NCBI GenBank assembly: GCA_902806575.1
Contig: CADCXD010000009.1
Coordinates: forward strand, 1,178,001-1,242,000
Length of the DNA stretch: 64,000 bases
Reading direction: 5' to 3'
From: Jackrogersella multiformis
Taxonomy: Eukaryota; Ascomycota; Sordariomycetes; Xylariales; Hypoxylaceae
Positions 11,576 to 22,329 of this stretch are shown here, piece by piece. Made by a program: the position numbers and the translations under genes. The notes under the pieces were generated by a model that was not told where the DNA came from, ran no database searches, and saw only the letters and a list, made by a program, of their open reading frames with translations. Positions within the stretch are counted from its first letter, which is position 1; each line of letters starts with the position of its first letter.

Positions 11576-13722
11576 ATGGCTCCGAATGTGGGAATACCTA
11601 CCTACCTAACCTATCCCTCCCCCAACCTTATTTATCTCCATAATTATCTCTCTCTCTCTCTCTAGGTACCTAAGCAAGCATCTAACTAATACCATTCTCT
11701 CAAATCACAGTTCCGTCAAAATACCCAAACGCGACGCGGAAACCGAAGTGGATACGTCGAGCACGACGACTTTGAAGGTATGTACAACAGTTCTCGAATC
11801 ACTGTGCCGACAATGTCGACTATGTCGCGCAATGGTACCAATCAAATCATCTTGGAATCTCGATATCTAATTTTATCGCTCAGGTTTACCCGTCAGACAA
11901 TGGCGCCAAGAATGGGTCAAGATCGCACCGCCGCCCCCTTCTGACACAACTCAAAAGAATGACGTATGGGCGATCGAACTCCCACACGGCATGCCCAAGG
12001 ATTCCCATCTGCTACCTACTCATACTCAAGAGTTGCTCAGGGCAGCTCGCTCCGGTCGATTATATAAACGACCACCGCCAGCCGAAGAAGAGGAGGTCGA
12101 CCCAGATGCTGCTCTAGCCGAGAAACCAGACAAGAAGGAGGAGGACCCAAGCACCAAAGGTTACCAAGTCAAGATCTGGAAGCAAATTGCCCGTAATGCC
12201 GAGGGCCCGACTATATCACACCTGGCTAAAAGGAGGAAAGGAGTTATCACGCTTTCCTCGGACCTCTCAGCTGGTGCCTCGTCTGGTCCTACCATAATGA
12301 AAGCTACCGTCCGCCGCGTTGACGCAGCTGGAAATCCCTATACACAAGAGATCACCTTGAACGAGGGTCAACCGGTAGACGGGGAAATCATATCGACAAT
12401 GGTGGTGCCAGCACCGAATGCTACTGCAAATGCCGATGCCTCTGTTGCTGCCACACCGGTGCGAAGGCGGCCGCCACCACCTAAAAGGAAGCCTAAGGGT
12501 CCTGGTCGAGGTCGCAAGAAGAAGATACCTTTACCGGCAAGCGCAAGACCTGAAACAGCAAATGCAGGTGTGGATTCTGCTTCCGGTGGTACTAAACCGA
12601 GCGGTCCGGAAACAGGTGTAAGTTGACCTCAATTAGCTATTTTTTTGGCTACTCATTAATTGTTATTAGATAACCAAGCCGGACGATCAGTCCGAGGCTA
12701 AAAACCAGGATGGCGAAATGGCGGACGACGATGATGGAGATGATGGTGAAGATGACGGGGACGATGGTGAGGACGGCGATGAAGGGGACGAAGAGGATAG
12801 CGAAATGCCCGACAGCGAGAGTGCAACGGGCTTGCGGGCTGAGAGCGAAACTAAACTTGATAGTACGGCAGAAGCTCCGTCAGCTGGTTCGCAACCCGAA
12901 CCCTCCACCGACGCAACTCTGGATAACTCAGCCGGAGCTGGGCTACCATTTGCAAGACTACCTTCGTCCCCTCCTAATGTTAACCTACCCCCAGCTCAAC
13001 CTTCTCTGCGCGCCCCGTCGCATTTCGAAGGGAGTCCGCTCAAAAATGTTGTGGCGGCTATCACGTCACCAACGGACTCATCACCAAAACTCATATCAAA
13101 CAATCAAGAGCCTTCAGATCCCATCGCTGTAACTGAGACGAGACCAACAAAACCATTAGAGCCAGTTCCAATGCCACCCGATCCTATTGAATCGCTTCCT
13201 CTGGCCGCAACCCTGGATACAACGAAACTTGACATTGACGTGGACATGCCAGATGTCCCTGTCCAGGAGAACACCGACTCCGCAGAGAAGTCCATTACCG
13301 ATAAGGAAACGGGGCAATCAAGTGATTCGGCGATCGATCGGTCGTCGGCTCTGGATTATACTCAAGCTGAGAACATCTCTACAACACGTCATTCACCGCC
13401 GTTTACGACCGCGACAGAAGCTTTAACTACCCAACAAGCAATTGAGGAAGATGTCTCCAACAAGGTTGTAGATACGGCGACAAATCAAGAGTCGGAGGCT
13501 TCAGGGGCTTCAGATGTAGTTCCGGCACCTGTCGATGTCGTGCCGGCCACAGGATTCATTGATACCAAGGTAGAACCTGCCGCGTTAGAAGGGGTAGAGG
13601 AGAACGAGCCCGAAAGTCCTGATCTATTTAGCGGCTTGGAGGCCGCCTTAAACCAGCAAGGTGGGCCGAAAGAGGCATCAGCTCCTCCAGAAACAAAAGC
13701 GGATATGCCGGCTATAGAATGA
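11576..13722 (+). CDS. acidic Ser/Pro-rich nuclear-looking protein, unknown family
   Basis: The proposed exons are 11576..11587, 11711..11777, 11884..12617 and 12670..13722, giving 621 residues. The first tiny exon (M-A-P-N) is the weakest part. Exon 2 encodes [20 protein letters not shown], exon 3 continues with [13 protein letters not shown]. Residues 60-150 look globular and conserved-like ([34 protein letters not shown]). A Pro/Lys/Arg patch at about 230-250 ([18 protein letters not shown]) resembles a nuclear localisation or AT-hook-like segment. It is followed by a dense Asp/Glu/Gly run (about 290-315) and a 300-residue disordered Ser/Pro/Thr tail. A chromatin role would fit but is only inference. 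I do not recognise a named family. Confidence 0.78.
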
Positions 13723-14504
13723 AATTCGGACGATGGAGTCTTATGGAAGACATAGAGAAGCAGAAAGCCGAAAATATCTGGGTTGTAATAAAAACACTCC
13801 AGTCTGGGTAAAGCCTGGTCTAGTGTAGGTACATAGGTACCTAGGTAGTGAGGGAGCCACGAGGTATCTACACTACCTAGGTAGTACCTAGGTGCTATCT
13901 GGTACCCATAATTTTATTAAACATTTCTCCCATTTCTAGGTACTGTTAGGTATTTTCGAATAGAGTACCTAGGTAGTCTTCAGGGAAGCAACTCGCCGCA
14001 TGAATTTATAAGCAAAGCATTAGGTACCTACCCTAGGTACATACAGATTTGAAGTCGGGATGACGTCTTCCCCCGCACTCTCAATTCGGTGGTCCTTAAC
14101 TTCGTCTCAGCCTTTATCTATTATTTCCTCCTCCCCTTTAAAATATCTATACTGGAGGTCTCACAATGTATTCTGCCTGGGTACATGACACGCCCGGCAT
14201 TGATCAATTAGCATGCTCTTATTGTTGTTCTTATTATTCTTATTGTAATGCGAGAACACATGTCTCTCCGTGTCTAAGTATTGTCTGTATACGGGGTATA
14301 CGCCAAAACGCCATCGCCAGTGCAATATGATAGCCTTCCAAAGCAATTTCCTAGGTTCCGGCCGCCGAAACCATATGCAAATCAAAGAAAACCGCCGTCG
14401 CTAGCGAAGTCTTTCCATCCGCTTCACCTAGTGCCATCCTATGTCTAGGTATGATAAGGCCGAAGATAATAATATCATACGGTCTCTACCGAACCCTCCG
14501 CCTT
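13723..14504. other. convergent intergenic region with dense CCTA/TAGG palindromes
   Basis: This 782-bp gap between convergent genes has one of the densest palindrome groups in the window at about 13825-14042, including ACCTAGGTAGTACCTAGGT. No gene is supported. The small antisense ORF near 14161-14385 looks random. Confidence 0.55.
13825..14042. repeat. cluster of CCTA/TAGG palindromes
   Basis: At least six copies of TACCTAGGTA-like inverted tetranucleotide runs lie within about 220 bp, each built from CCTA units on one side and TAGG units on the other. Copies are imperfect and irregularly spaced, so this is not a tandem array. Confidence 0.8.
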
Positions 14505-15542
14505 CTACTTTCTCTCCTCCTCCTGCTCCATCTCCGCCTCCTTGGTAGCAGTGATAGTCATCTCCTCCTCTTCTTGCTCTCTCTTCACCTCTTTGAGAGC
14601 CGCGATGATTTGTTCCTCTTCGGCCTTTCGTTGAAGTTCTTCGAGATACTGAGCATATCGTGATTTCTTATTATGGATCCCACACTCCGACTTAGCTTGG
14701 CCTTTCCACCGACCCGCTCTCTCGTCCTCGCCCGCCGAGACCGGGGATGTCGAGTGCCAGTCGCCGATGGATTTGTACCCTCTGTCTAGGAGTTCATTGT
14801 ACGGGACCCCGTTCTTTGTGATGTACTCCTTGACTTGAGCGAAGGACCAGTCTACGAGGGGGTTAATCTTGACAATGCCAGTTTCTTCGTCCACCTCGAG
14901 AACGCCAATCTTGTCGCGTTCGCCTCCTTGAGAGCGCCTTCGGCCCGTGAGGACGGCAGCTACATGCAGTTCTGAGTAGGCTCTCTGTTGTGGTTCGACT
15001 TTGGCAACCCAGTCGTACAGTTCCGCTGCTGTGTCGTACAGCTGTGCGCCATACGTTTCTTCAAATTCGGCGACGGTGTTGGTATCTTCTGGTTTATATG
15101 TGTGGATGCGGAGCTTTGGATACCTCTCCTTCACTCGCTCGACTAGGGTATACGTTTCGTCAAAGTGGTAAAGCGTGTCCAGAAAGATGAGGTCGACGGG
15201 TGAGGAGCCTGGAGATTCCCTCTCGATCTTGGAGAGCATGTCCGTGGATGCCAGGCCGGTAAGGCCAAATGCGGTGGATTGATATAAGTTGGGGAAGCAG
15301 ATCTTGACGAAGCGAAGTCTATCCATAGCAGTCATCTTTTCCAGTTGTTGGTTGAGATGCTGGACATGTTGTCGAGTGAGCATCACTTGAGGCAGCTCGC
15401 TTGAGGATCCCGCCGTCGACGAAGTTCCCGACACATATCCCGACTCTAACTCAGGCACGGCTGGTAAAGCTTTAGTTGCAAGACGCGAGGAGGACGACTT
15501 TGGTGTCGTCGAAGACGGTTCGATATATGATGACGGCTCCAT
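14505..15542 (-). CDS. MET16: PAPS reductase (MET16 type)
   Basis: The enzyme reduces 3'-phosphoadenylyl sulfate to sulfite with thioredoxin, in cytosolic sulfate assimilation. The single exon encodes 345 residues. Landmarks are AFGLTGLASTDML, the LIFLDTLYHF block, VLTGRRRSQGG, INPLVDWSFAQVKEYI, NGVPYNELLDRGYKSIGDWH, GEDERAGRWKG and the catalytic ECGIH with Cys287. The first 50 residues are Ser/Thr-rich and variable. An unusual feature is the end: after the catalytic Cys the protein runs on for almost 60 residues, the last 45 being Glu/Lys/Arg-rich and coiled-coil-like (KREQEEEEM, EQEEERK), whereas the yeast enzyme, as I recall it, ends soon after the Cys motif. No CYS3-type ATGRYRYCAT site was noticed in the nearby upstream DNA. 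Confidence 0.93.
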   Translation of the reverse strand: MEPSSYIEPSSTTPKSSSSRLATKALPAVPELESGYVSGTSSTAGSSSELPQVMLTRQHVQHLNQQLEKMTAMDRLRFVKICFPNLYQSTAFGLTGLASTDMLSKIERESPGSSPVDLIFLDTLYHFDETYTLVERVKERYPKLRIHTYKPEDTNTVAEFEETYGAQLYDTAAELYDWVAKVEPQQRAYSELHVAAVLTGRRRSQGGERDKIGVLEVDEETGIVKINPLVDWSFAQVKEYITKNGVPYNELLDRGYKSIGDWHSTSPVSAGEDERAGRWKGQAKSECGIHNKKSRYAQYLEELQRKAEEEQIIAALKEVKREQEEEEMTITATKEAEMEQEEERK

Positions 15543-18270
15543 CCTACCGGACTATGTGTTGATAATGCTCAGTTGGACGAGAGAGATTTATACCAAAGGA
15601 AGCGAAGAGATAAGAGGGTTTTCGATCAAGATGAGACCCTAATAAGAATGGTATCGCTAGGAGGAACGGAAGAGCCGTTATGACAGGTTTGTGGATGACG
15701 ACAAGAGAGGAGGGGCGAGGGTGGGGAGAGAGAGAGAGAATAGACAATGACCAGAAGAAATCAGTATGGGGGAAAGCGCCAGAGGTGCTGTTTGTGTTAT
15801 AAGGGAATATAAGAGCAGTCTGTGGTCCGAGTCGGTACTTGCATACCAGTACGTTCTAATCAGAACGGTGACTAAAATGCATTTACATAGCTTTCCCAGA
15901 GGCAGCATGACTAATCCGGTTCTCGGGATGTGCTGGATACAGGAACCGGGTTTGGATTGTTGCAAAGCTGTCGCATATGGAGCTGGGGGTATTGCGCGAT
16001 CTGCTTAGATGAGATATTACAGGCGATAGGCGGTGGCCCTAAGGCATCAAAGCCTCTTAGAAATCTTAGAAATTTTAGAAATTTTAGACACCGATCACGA
16101 CATCGACGCTAATATGGCCGCGACAATAACACCGACTTATTGATTGGCCGAATAATGGGGCATCTTTCTGCAGGAGGCAAAGCCGCAGGGGACTTCCCGA
16201 TACCTTTAGCCCGGCTTGCTTTAACTTCTCACTTCTTCTAACTCAATGTGGTGGCGAGAGTTAGAGCCGCTAGTATCTGTCACTCTTGAAGGTACCTAGA
16301 TAAAATGCTACGTATGGCATATGGCATATGGCATTGCCGCATTCCTAACTCCTCCTTCGACGTCACCGTTAAGCTTGAATTGGATCGCTCTGTATGGCCT
16401 CCTACCTTGTTGCATACCTACTCTTACCGGCGAGGCGGACAATATTTTGGTCACTATAATGATGCTATCGAGATCTTGCAAAATCGGTGCCTAGTATACC
16501 TAAAGCATTACTAGTTACAATTTACCATTGATGATGCCATTGTTGTATGCACGTACTTGTGTATTCTTAATCTTGGTCTATGATATTGGCACAGCTGGGT
16601 TTATTTTAATTTTAATTTTATCTTCGTAGCAAGCACGCAACCAGAAACATTGAGAGTCTAGACTCTGTCGACTCTTCGACATCTGTATATATATCCACAT
16701 GGTCGTGTATATATATATAGGTATACATATCCCACATATTAAATTGCCCCTTGAAGGACTGCTGATCAATGTCTGACGGTTTCTCTCCCTCAGGGTCTTT
16801 TTACTTGATGCTCGTTTACGCTGGACACGCCGAGGACGGTGGTGATACGAGAGGGCTACATTTATATGATTATATGAACCTGCATCAAAACCCAATAGGT
16901 CCGATGCAGCGGTAGTTTACTACCTGACGTCCTTGTTGGAAATTTCTTCCCACGCGTATCCTCGATGGCCATGCGTAGTTTCCGTTTGCTCACGGGATAC
17001 ATATGATAGAGTACGAGAGTGGATTGATTACTACTACTCCGTATCATCCTTCTCCGGCTCATCTAGCATACCTAGGTAGTTTCATTGAAAGACCAAAGCT
17101 TATACTTATTTCTAAGTCCAGTAAAGACGCTCGAATAAGCAATGTCGTGATTTTGGACGATATTGCGAATTATATTACCCAGCGGTTGTCGGAGCGTATG
17201 AAGATATTTTTTCGAAATTGAAACGAAATCAAAAGTTTGATATCCGCGGGTCTCGGTATGAGGTTGTAATGTTGCAATGGTTAAAGAGCCGCTTGGACGG
17301 TTCATCGGGACCGATAACCGCGCCGGAGCAGCAGCTTTAATACCCCGTAGATCATCGGCACTAAACGGACTAGGTAGGGGGGATTACATCTAGGTACGTA
17401 GTAAGTAGTATACCTACATAAAAGAGGGTACCCATCTTAATCTTAAATTTGCATCTACCTACTTCCATACACTACCTAGGTACCTCTTACCTACACTCAT
17501 GTAAGTATGTAATACTATGTACTTACCTAGGTATGTAGCAGCTTAGGTAGGTACTTTAGGGGTAGGTATGGCAATTATTAATAAACTTCAGTGCCTTGCT
17601 TTCTTATTCTTTATGATGTTGAAACGTTGTTCTTATTAATATTTCTAAACGATCAAAATCTCTAAACGTCAATTTACTTTTATTTCATTTTACTTTACCT
17701 TTAATTCATCATTACTTAGGTTCTTACCTCGTAGTAATTGGATCTATACCTACATATGTACCTAGGTAGGTACACATACGTTTGCATATATTTACTCCTG
17801 TGTGACTACTTACCTAGGTACCTGGTACGGGAATTATTTGGGTATGGGTTTGACCCGAGCAGGCCGAGAAGGAGCAGGACTCTCTTTGAACAGGACTCTT
17901 TGAAAACAAAACTTACTACTTACCACGTACCACGTACTACACCACTGAATATAGTTCAGCTTATGACCAATGATAGGCCTTGTTAAGACCCGGCCACCAG
18001 GAACCTCCCCCACACCAAGCCCAGGTAAGTAAGAAAAATATGGCCCCGCGCAATTTGTGAACTACAATCCTTCCAAAGGTTGCAAAGGTTCTGCAGTAGA
18101 GAGGTCATACGCCGGCATCACATTTCTCGATCTAAGAGATACTCCCCCCGTAACGAACCCTCTACTCTACAGACAGACATAATTCAACCTGGTATTATAA
18201 GTACGCAACCACTTGCTATATAAGTACCTCTTCTAGTGATTGGTGATATTGTTTCGTCCATAATTCCGTC
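15543..18270. other. long intergenic region between divergent MET16 and phosphoserine phosphatase
   Basis: This 2.7-kb stretch has no gene I can support; all ORFs are under about 105 codons and show no family features. It contains a short AGAAATTTT-type direct repeat at about 16055-16090, TA-rich patches near 16685-16735, and palindrome clusters at 17369-17570 and 17750-17825. Two promoters are expected at its ends. Confidence 0.55.
17369..17570. repeat. cluster of CCTA/TAGG palindromes
   Basis: Several imperfect copies occur, including CACTACCTAGGTACC, ACTTACCTAGGTATG and TTAGGTAGGTAC. A second small group lies at about 17750-17825 (TACCTAGGTAGGTAC and TACCTAGGTACC). Confidence 0.78.
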
Positions 18271-19692
18271 ATGGCCGCCGATGACAGCCCCTCCAAGCAG
18301 ACCTCAGGTCGTCCGCAATTATCCTCGATGAGAACCGGCTCCTATCTCAAAGAACACCAGCAGTATCGACCTCCTAAGCATCCGGATAACCACTTCGGCA
18401 TAGACACTGTTGTCGAAGATCTTCAAGGATCTAGAATATCCCCTCCTAAGTCATTCAGCCCGTTTAATGGCGTGCCCTCCAAGGACGAACCACCGCGTAT
18501 TCTCGAAGGCGCCAGTCACGACCTTACCCATCCTAACTGCGCTCCGACTCGAGGTAGCAGGTCAGATAGACTCGTCGCTACCTTGATCTACAAGTCCGCC
18601 TCGCATCGCGCACCAAGTCTTGCTCCCTCCCCGAGATTCGCCTCATCCAATTCCGATATCCCCGCGAACCTCGCCCCAACCACTAATATTGAGTCCTTCC
18701 CCTTGGAACCACCCGCGGCTGCCGAACCTGAGCCTCTTGACCACCTTTACGGCTCTTATATCTCCCCGCTGTGTGTCGCATCTTTTCTCCATCTGATGTC
18801 CACCTTTCCCCTCCCCCACGGTGTTGAAGAGACTACTTCCTCTCACCGTTGCCTCGACGATCCGGACCACCCTCTCGTCGTTGAGCTCACCCTGTCCCCG
18901 GCACCATCCCCAAGCTATCTGTCACTGGCCGATCTACGGAAACACGAACTCATATACCGATTTGAGCGAGAATGGAACGTAGACGTCGCATTGCAGCGTG
19001 ACACGCTGTGGCGCCGCTATCCGCGCCTGGTTGTCTTTGACATGGACAGCACCTTGATTACTCAGGAGGTTATTGATCTGCTTGCTGCGACTATCATAGA
19101 CCCTCCAGGTCTGGCCGCCAAAGTTGCGGATATCACACATCGGGCCATGTTGGGAGAGCTAGAATTTGATACGGCCTTTCGCGAACGAGTTGCTCTACTT
19201 AAGGGGCTCCCGGCTACAATCTTTGAGCAGTTGCGGCCTGTGCTGAGCGTCACAAAAGGAGTTCGAGAATTGCTGAGGGCGTTCAAGAGATTGGGTATCA
19301 AGACAGCTGTGCTTTCGGGGGGCTTTTTACCACTGACAAGCTGGCTGGCTGGTGAAATGGGAATTGACCATGCACATGCGAATGAGGTTATAATTGATGA
19401 CTCTGGACGCCTGACTGGCGAAGTGAAAGGCCGCGTCGTAGGTAGGGAGCGGAAGCAGGAATTGCTCCTCGAGATTGCTAAGAAAGAAGGAGTCGCACTC
19501 GAGCAAGTCGTGGCGGTTGGCGACGGTGCTAATGATCTGTTGATGCTCGACACGGCGGGCTTGGGTGTAGCATGGAATGCAAAGCCTAGGGTGCAACTGG
19601 AGGCTGGTGCACGACTCAATGGCGAGAGCTTGGTCGACTTGCTATATCTATTTGGTCTTACGAGCGAAGAGGTGGATCTGTTGACGACGTGA
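18271..19692 (+). CDS. SER2: phosphoserine phosphatase (SerB/SER2)
   Basis: It removes phosphate from O-phosphoserine in the last step of serine synthesis from 3-phosphoglycerate. The single exon encodes 473 residues. The HAD-type catalytic domain starts at about residue 250: motif I is VFDMDSTLI with nucleophile Asp257 and acid Asp259, motif II is LSGGF with Ser349, and motif III is VGDGANDLLML with the Mg-binding Asp at about 418. The 250-residue N-terminal part is longer than in bacterial SerB. Its first 100 residues look disordered and the rest may be a divergent regulatory domain. The start gives the longest frame, and pyrimidine-rich DNA precedes it. It supplies serine, a precursor of cysteine, which fits loosely with the sulfate assimilation genes in the window. 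Confidence 0.93.
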   Translation: MAADDSPSKQTSGRPQLSSMRTGSYLKEHQQYRPPKHPDNHFGIDTVVEDLQGSRISPPKSFSPFNGVPSKDEPPRILEGASHDLTHPNCAPTRGSRSDRLVATLIYKSASHRAPSLAPSPRFASSNSDIPANLAPTTNIESFPLEPPAAAEPEPLDHLYGSYISPLCVASFLHLMSTFPLPHGVEETTSSHRCLDDPDHPLVVELTLSPAPSPSYLSLADLRKHELIYRFEREWNVDVALQRDTLWRRYPRLVVFDMDSTLITQEVIDLLAATIIDPPGLAAKVADITHRAMLGELEFDTAFRERVALLKGLPATIFEQLRPVLSVTKGVRELLRAFKRLGIKTAVLSGGFLPLTSWLAGEMGIDHAHANEVIIDDSGRLTGEVKGRVVGRERKQELLLEIAKKEGVALEQVVAVGDGANDLLMLDTAGLGVAWNAKPRVQLEAGARLNGESLVDLLYLFGLTSEEVDLLTT

Positions 19693-20326
19693 GCCTACGG
19701 AGGCACACGAGGTACACACGTTCGTCTATCTATCTACTATATACTGCTTCGTAGGTACTGCTTCGTAGACATGTACAGACTTCGTCTGTCTTGGTATGGA
19801 CTGGATTATCTAGATCGTCGGAAAGCAAGTAATAGGACCGTAGCTCCTAACACTTTGGTTACGAACTTATGATGGGAATATGACGCGAGGGGATTTTCAT
19901 TCACGTTCGAGAACTTCCGTGGTTACAGCCGCACTAGTTGGCGTTTCCGATGATGATACATACGTATCATGTTTATTATCGAGACATCTACCCCCAACTC
20001 CAATAACCGAAGAATATGGCATGATACCTACCTATGTACGGAATAAGCTACCTGGTGTAGGTAGGTAGGTAGGTAGTTAGTGAATATGCACTGTAAAGCA
20101 AGGATACGCTACCTGGCTGGATCAAATAACCCATAACCGATTCGAACCCTCGTGGGTAGTCATTAGAAAACAGAATACTGACTTCGGTAATTCTAATAGT
20201 GATGCCTTAATGCTCAGGTTGTGTTATTTATGTACAGCCAACTTAGAAATGCCGCATCCTCCTATAGTTGCTGCAGCTGCGGCGATCCAAGAAATGACCT
20301 GGATGCCTTCCGGAGTCAAGATATAT
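19693..20326. other. convergent intergenic region
   Basis: This 634-bp gap has no supported gene. It contains a duplicated ACTGCTTCGTAG segment near 19742-19770 and a GGTA run at about 20054-20080 (TAGGTAGGTAGGTAGGTAG). A sequence at about 20137-20150 resembles a tRNA T-arm, but no cloverleaf forms. Confidence 0.5.
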
Positions 20327-21077
20327 CTAGTAGCCATCCTTACCCCATTTGTTGTACTTGTCGTGGAGGGACTGCACATACCGAGTTAGCATACCAAGGA
20401 ATTCTATATAATAACCAGAAACCAAAGCCCCCCCCCCAAAAAACCTCGACGTGGTTGGGCGATTCGTATAACTGTCGCAGGCACTACCCCTGCTGGTAAA
20501 GCATAATAGAGTGTGATAAAATAGGCTTACCTTTGGCAAGTTAACGTCGGGGATGACGACGACATTGACGGCGCTGGGGGCATCCTTAGGGACGGCTCCC
20601 GGGTCACCACCGGGGTGGTATCGGTACTTGCCCTCAGTTGCGCCGGTTTCCCACGGCATGCCGGATTGAGCCATGCCAACGGGTGCCTCGGATGTTGATT
20701 GAGTAGGAGACCGGCCTATATGAATTCCGTGTTAAATTCCGAACGGTGGGTAGCGCAAAGGAAAACAGGGCCGAATCAGGTTGGTTGGTTGGTTGGTGAA
20801 AACCGTGTTAGGTTAGATTACTGTGTTAGATGAAGGCATACCGAAGTAAAGACCAGCACCGCCCAAAGCCAGAACCATCACGCCTCCTAAGATCTATGAA
20901 TGACAGGTCGGGTCAGTATTCGCATGTGCTATTGGCGTTGGACTTGGTGGCATGACGCACCATCAACTCGGGATTGCGCTTCGTCTCCTCCTTGAGGCCC
21001 GGGTCGGTAGATAACCGTCGGGCTGTAGTAGAGAATGCCCTTTGGGAAAGGGCTCGTCGAGCGATGATAGAGGCCAT
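20327..21077 (-). CDS. small mitochondrial single-span protein, unknown function
   Basis: The model is complement(20327..20371, 20531..20715, 20842..20893, 20961..21077), 132 residues. All junctions are GT..AG and keep frame; introns are 159, 126 and 67 bp. The first 22 residues (MASIIARRALSQRAFSTTARR) form a good mitochondrial targeting peptide. After a short polar stretch comes one hydrophobic helix (LGGVMVLALGGAGLYFG, about residues 41-57). A Gly/Pro-rich polar region with YRYHPGGDP and VNVVVIPDVNLPK follows, and the end is LHDKYNKWGKDGY. I recall similar small proteins across filamentous ascomycetes without an assigned role. Inner-membrane location is inferred from the presequence and the single helix. 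Confidence 0.8.
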
Positions 21078-22329
21078 AGCTGTAATATAGCAGATATCGC
21101 GCAGGTATCGCAGGTGTCGCAGGTATCGTATGTATCCGTATGTATCGTAGGTATGGATTTTTATTTTATCTTGCTTTTATCTTGCTGGATGTTGCGTCGT
21201 GATGACGAGGTTTGAGGGAAAGTTTTGATTTGGAGAAGCTCACGACGTCGTACGATTGAGAACTCGATGTGCTACTACACTAGTGTAGGTACGTAAAGCT
21301 GCTAGCGACATTGTCCAATCAGGGAAAGGATTTATGGAAAGTATCTTATTAATTACCTCATATTTAAGGCATCAAGTGTTTCATACTTTACATCCATTAT
21401 ATCGTAAGTACCTAGGTATCTTATCTATTGATACCTACCTAGCTTATGTAATTAAGGCTGTGTACATAGGTACATGAGCAGTACCTATCGGTACCTGATA
21501 ACATTAAATTTATAATTTAATGCATACTGCTACCTAGTGTACAGTACCTAGGTATATACATGCGCACGGTACCTACCTAGGTACCTAAGTTTATGCAAGA
21601 CAACCTTAGCCCCCCTTTTGAATAGATTTGTTTTCTAAATCTAGCCCCAGCCCACTGCTCATCTCTAGCATCTCAGGTACCTAGCATCTCTAGTCCATCT
21701 TGCTACCTACATACATCATCTCATCTCGCGACGACCGCGAACTTTGCGGATTACCACACACGACCTCCCCTCTAATTCGAATCGAACCCACCGACCTTCT
21801 TTTATTTTATTTTAAATTTCAACTTTACAATTCCAGTTGCCTTCACTTCATCTCGATCACATCTTCTAACAACCCGACTGCTAACAATACACCACACCTG
21901 CTGCGCAGATACCACTAATCATAAGAGGAAGCAGAAGAAAAGAGAAATAATATTATTATCCATCAACGTTCTCTTAATTATCATTCGTCCTTCCCGCTTC
22001 GGACAGATTAACCAAAAAAACGATTCACCGCTCTCATCTGACACTACGAACGTTGCCTCTCAATCATTCGTTCCTTTCTTTACCGACCTGATCAATTACA
22101 ACAATATTATTAACTGCTCGTACCGTATAATTTTGTATTTACAGCCGTCTCCCGACTACTCTTCCCCGTGGGGTTGGTTCAAGTTCTACCGTACTTAGTA
22201 ACCGACCTCTATAAAAGAAAAGGTTGCTAGGATTCCGACTACTTGTAGTGGAGGTTATGCTGTAGAGAACGGTCGCATGGAACTTAGATACCCTAAGACA
22301 CGGTTCGACATAGAAGTATAGCCGTCACA
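21078..22329. promoter_or_regulatory. divergent promoter region upstream of ERF2, with palindromes and long 5' leader
   Basis: This 1.25-kb region lies between divergent genes. Near 21100-21145 is a short imperfect repeat (CGCAGGTATCG, CGTATGTATC). A palindrome cluster is at about 21406-21590. The DNA from 21780 to 22329 is A+T- and pyrimidine-rich, which suggests a long 5' UTR for ERF2; this is inference. Confidence 0.5.
21406..21590. repeat. cluster of CCTA/TAGG palindromes
   Basis: Copies include AGTACCTAGGTATC, ACAGTACCTAGGTATA and GGTACCTACCTAGGTACC, the last a nearly perfect 18-bp palindrome. Confidence 0.8.

Noticed and set aside
20105..20160. tRNA-like T-arm sequence (GGTTCGAATC on the minus strand)
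   Set aside because: No acceptor, D or anticodon arms could be formed around it.
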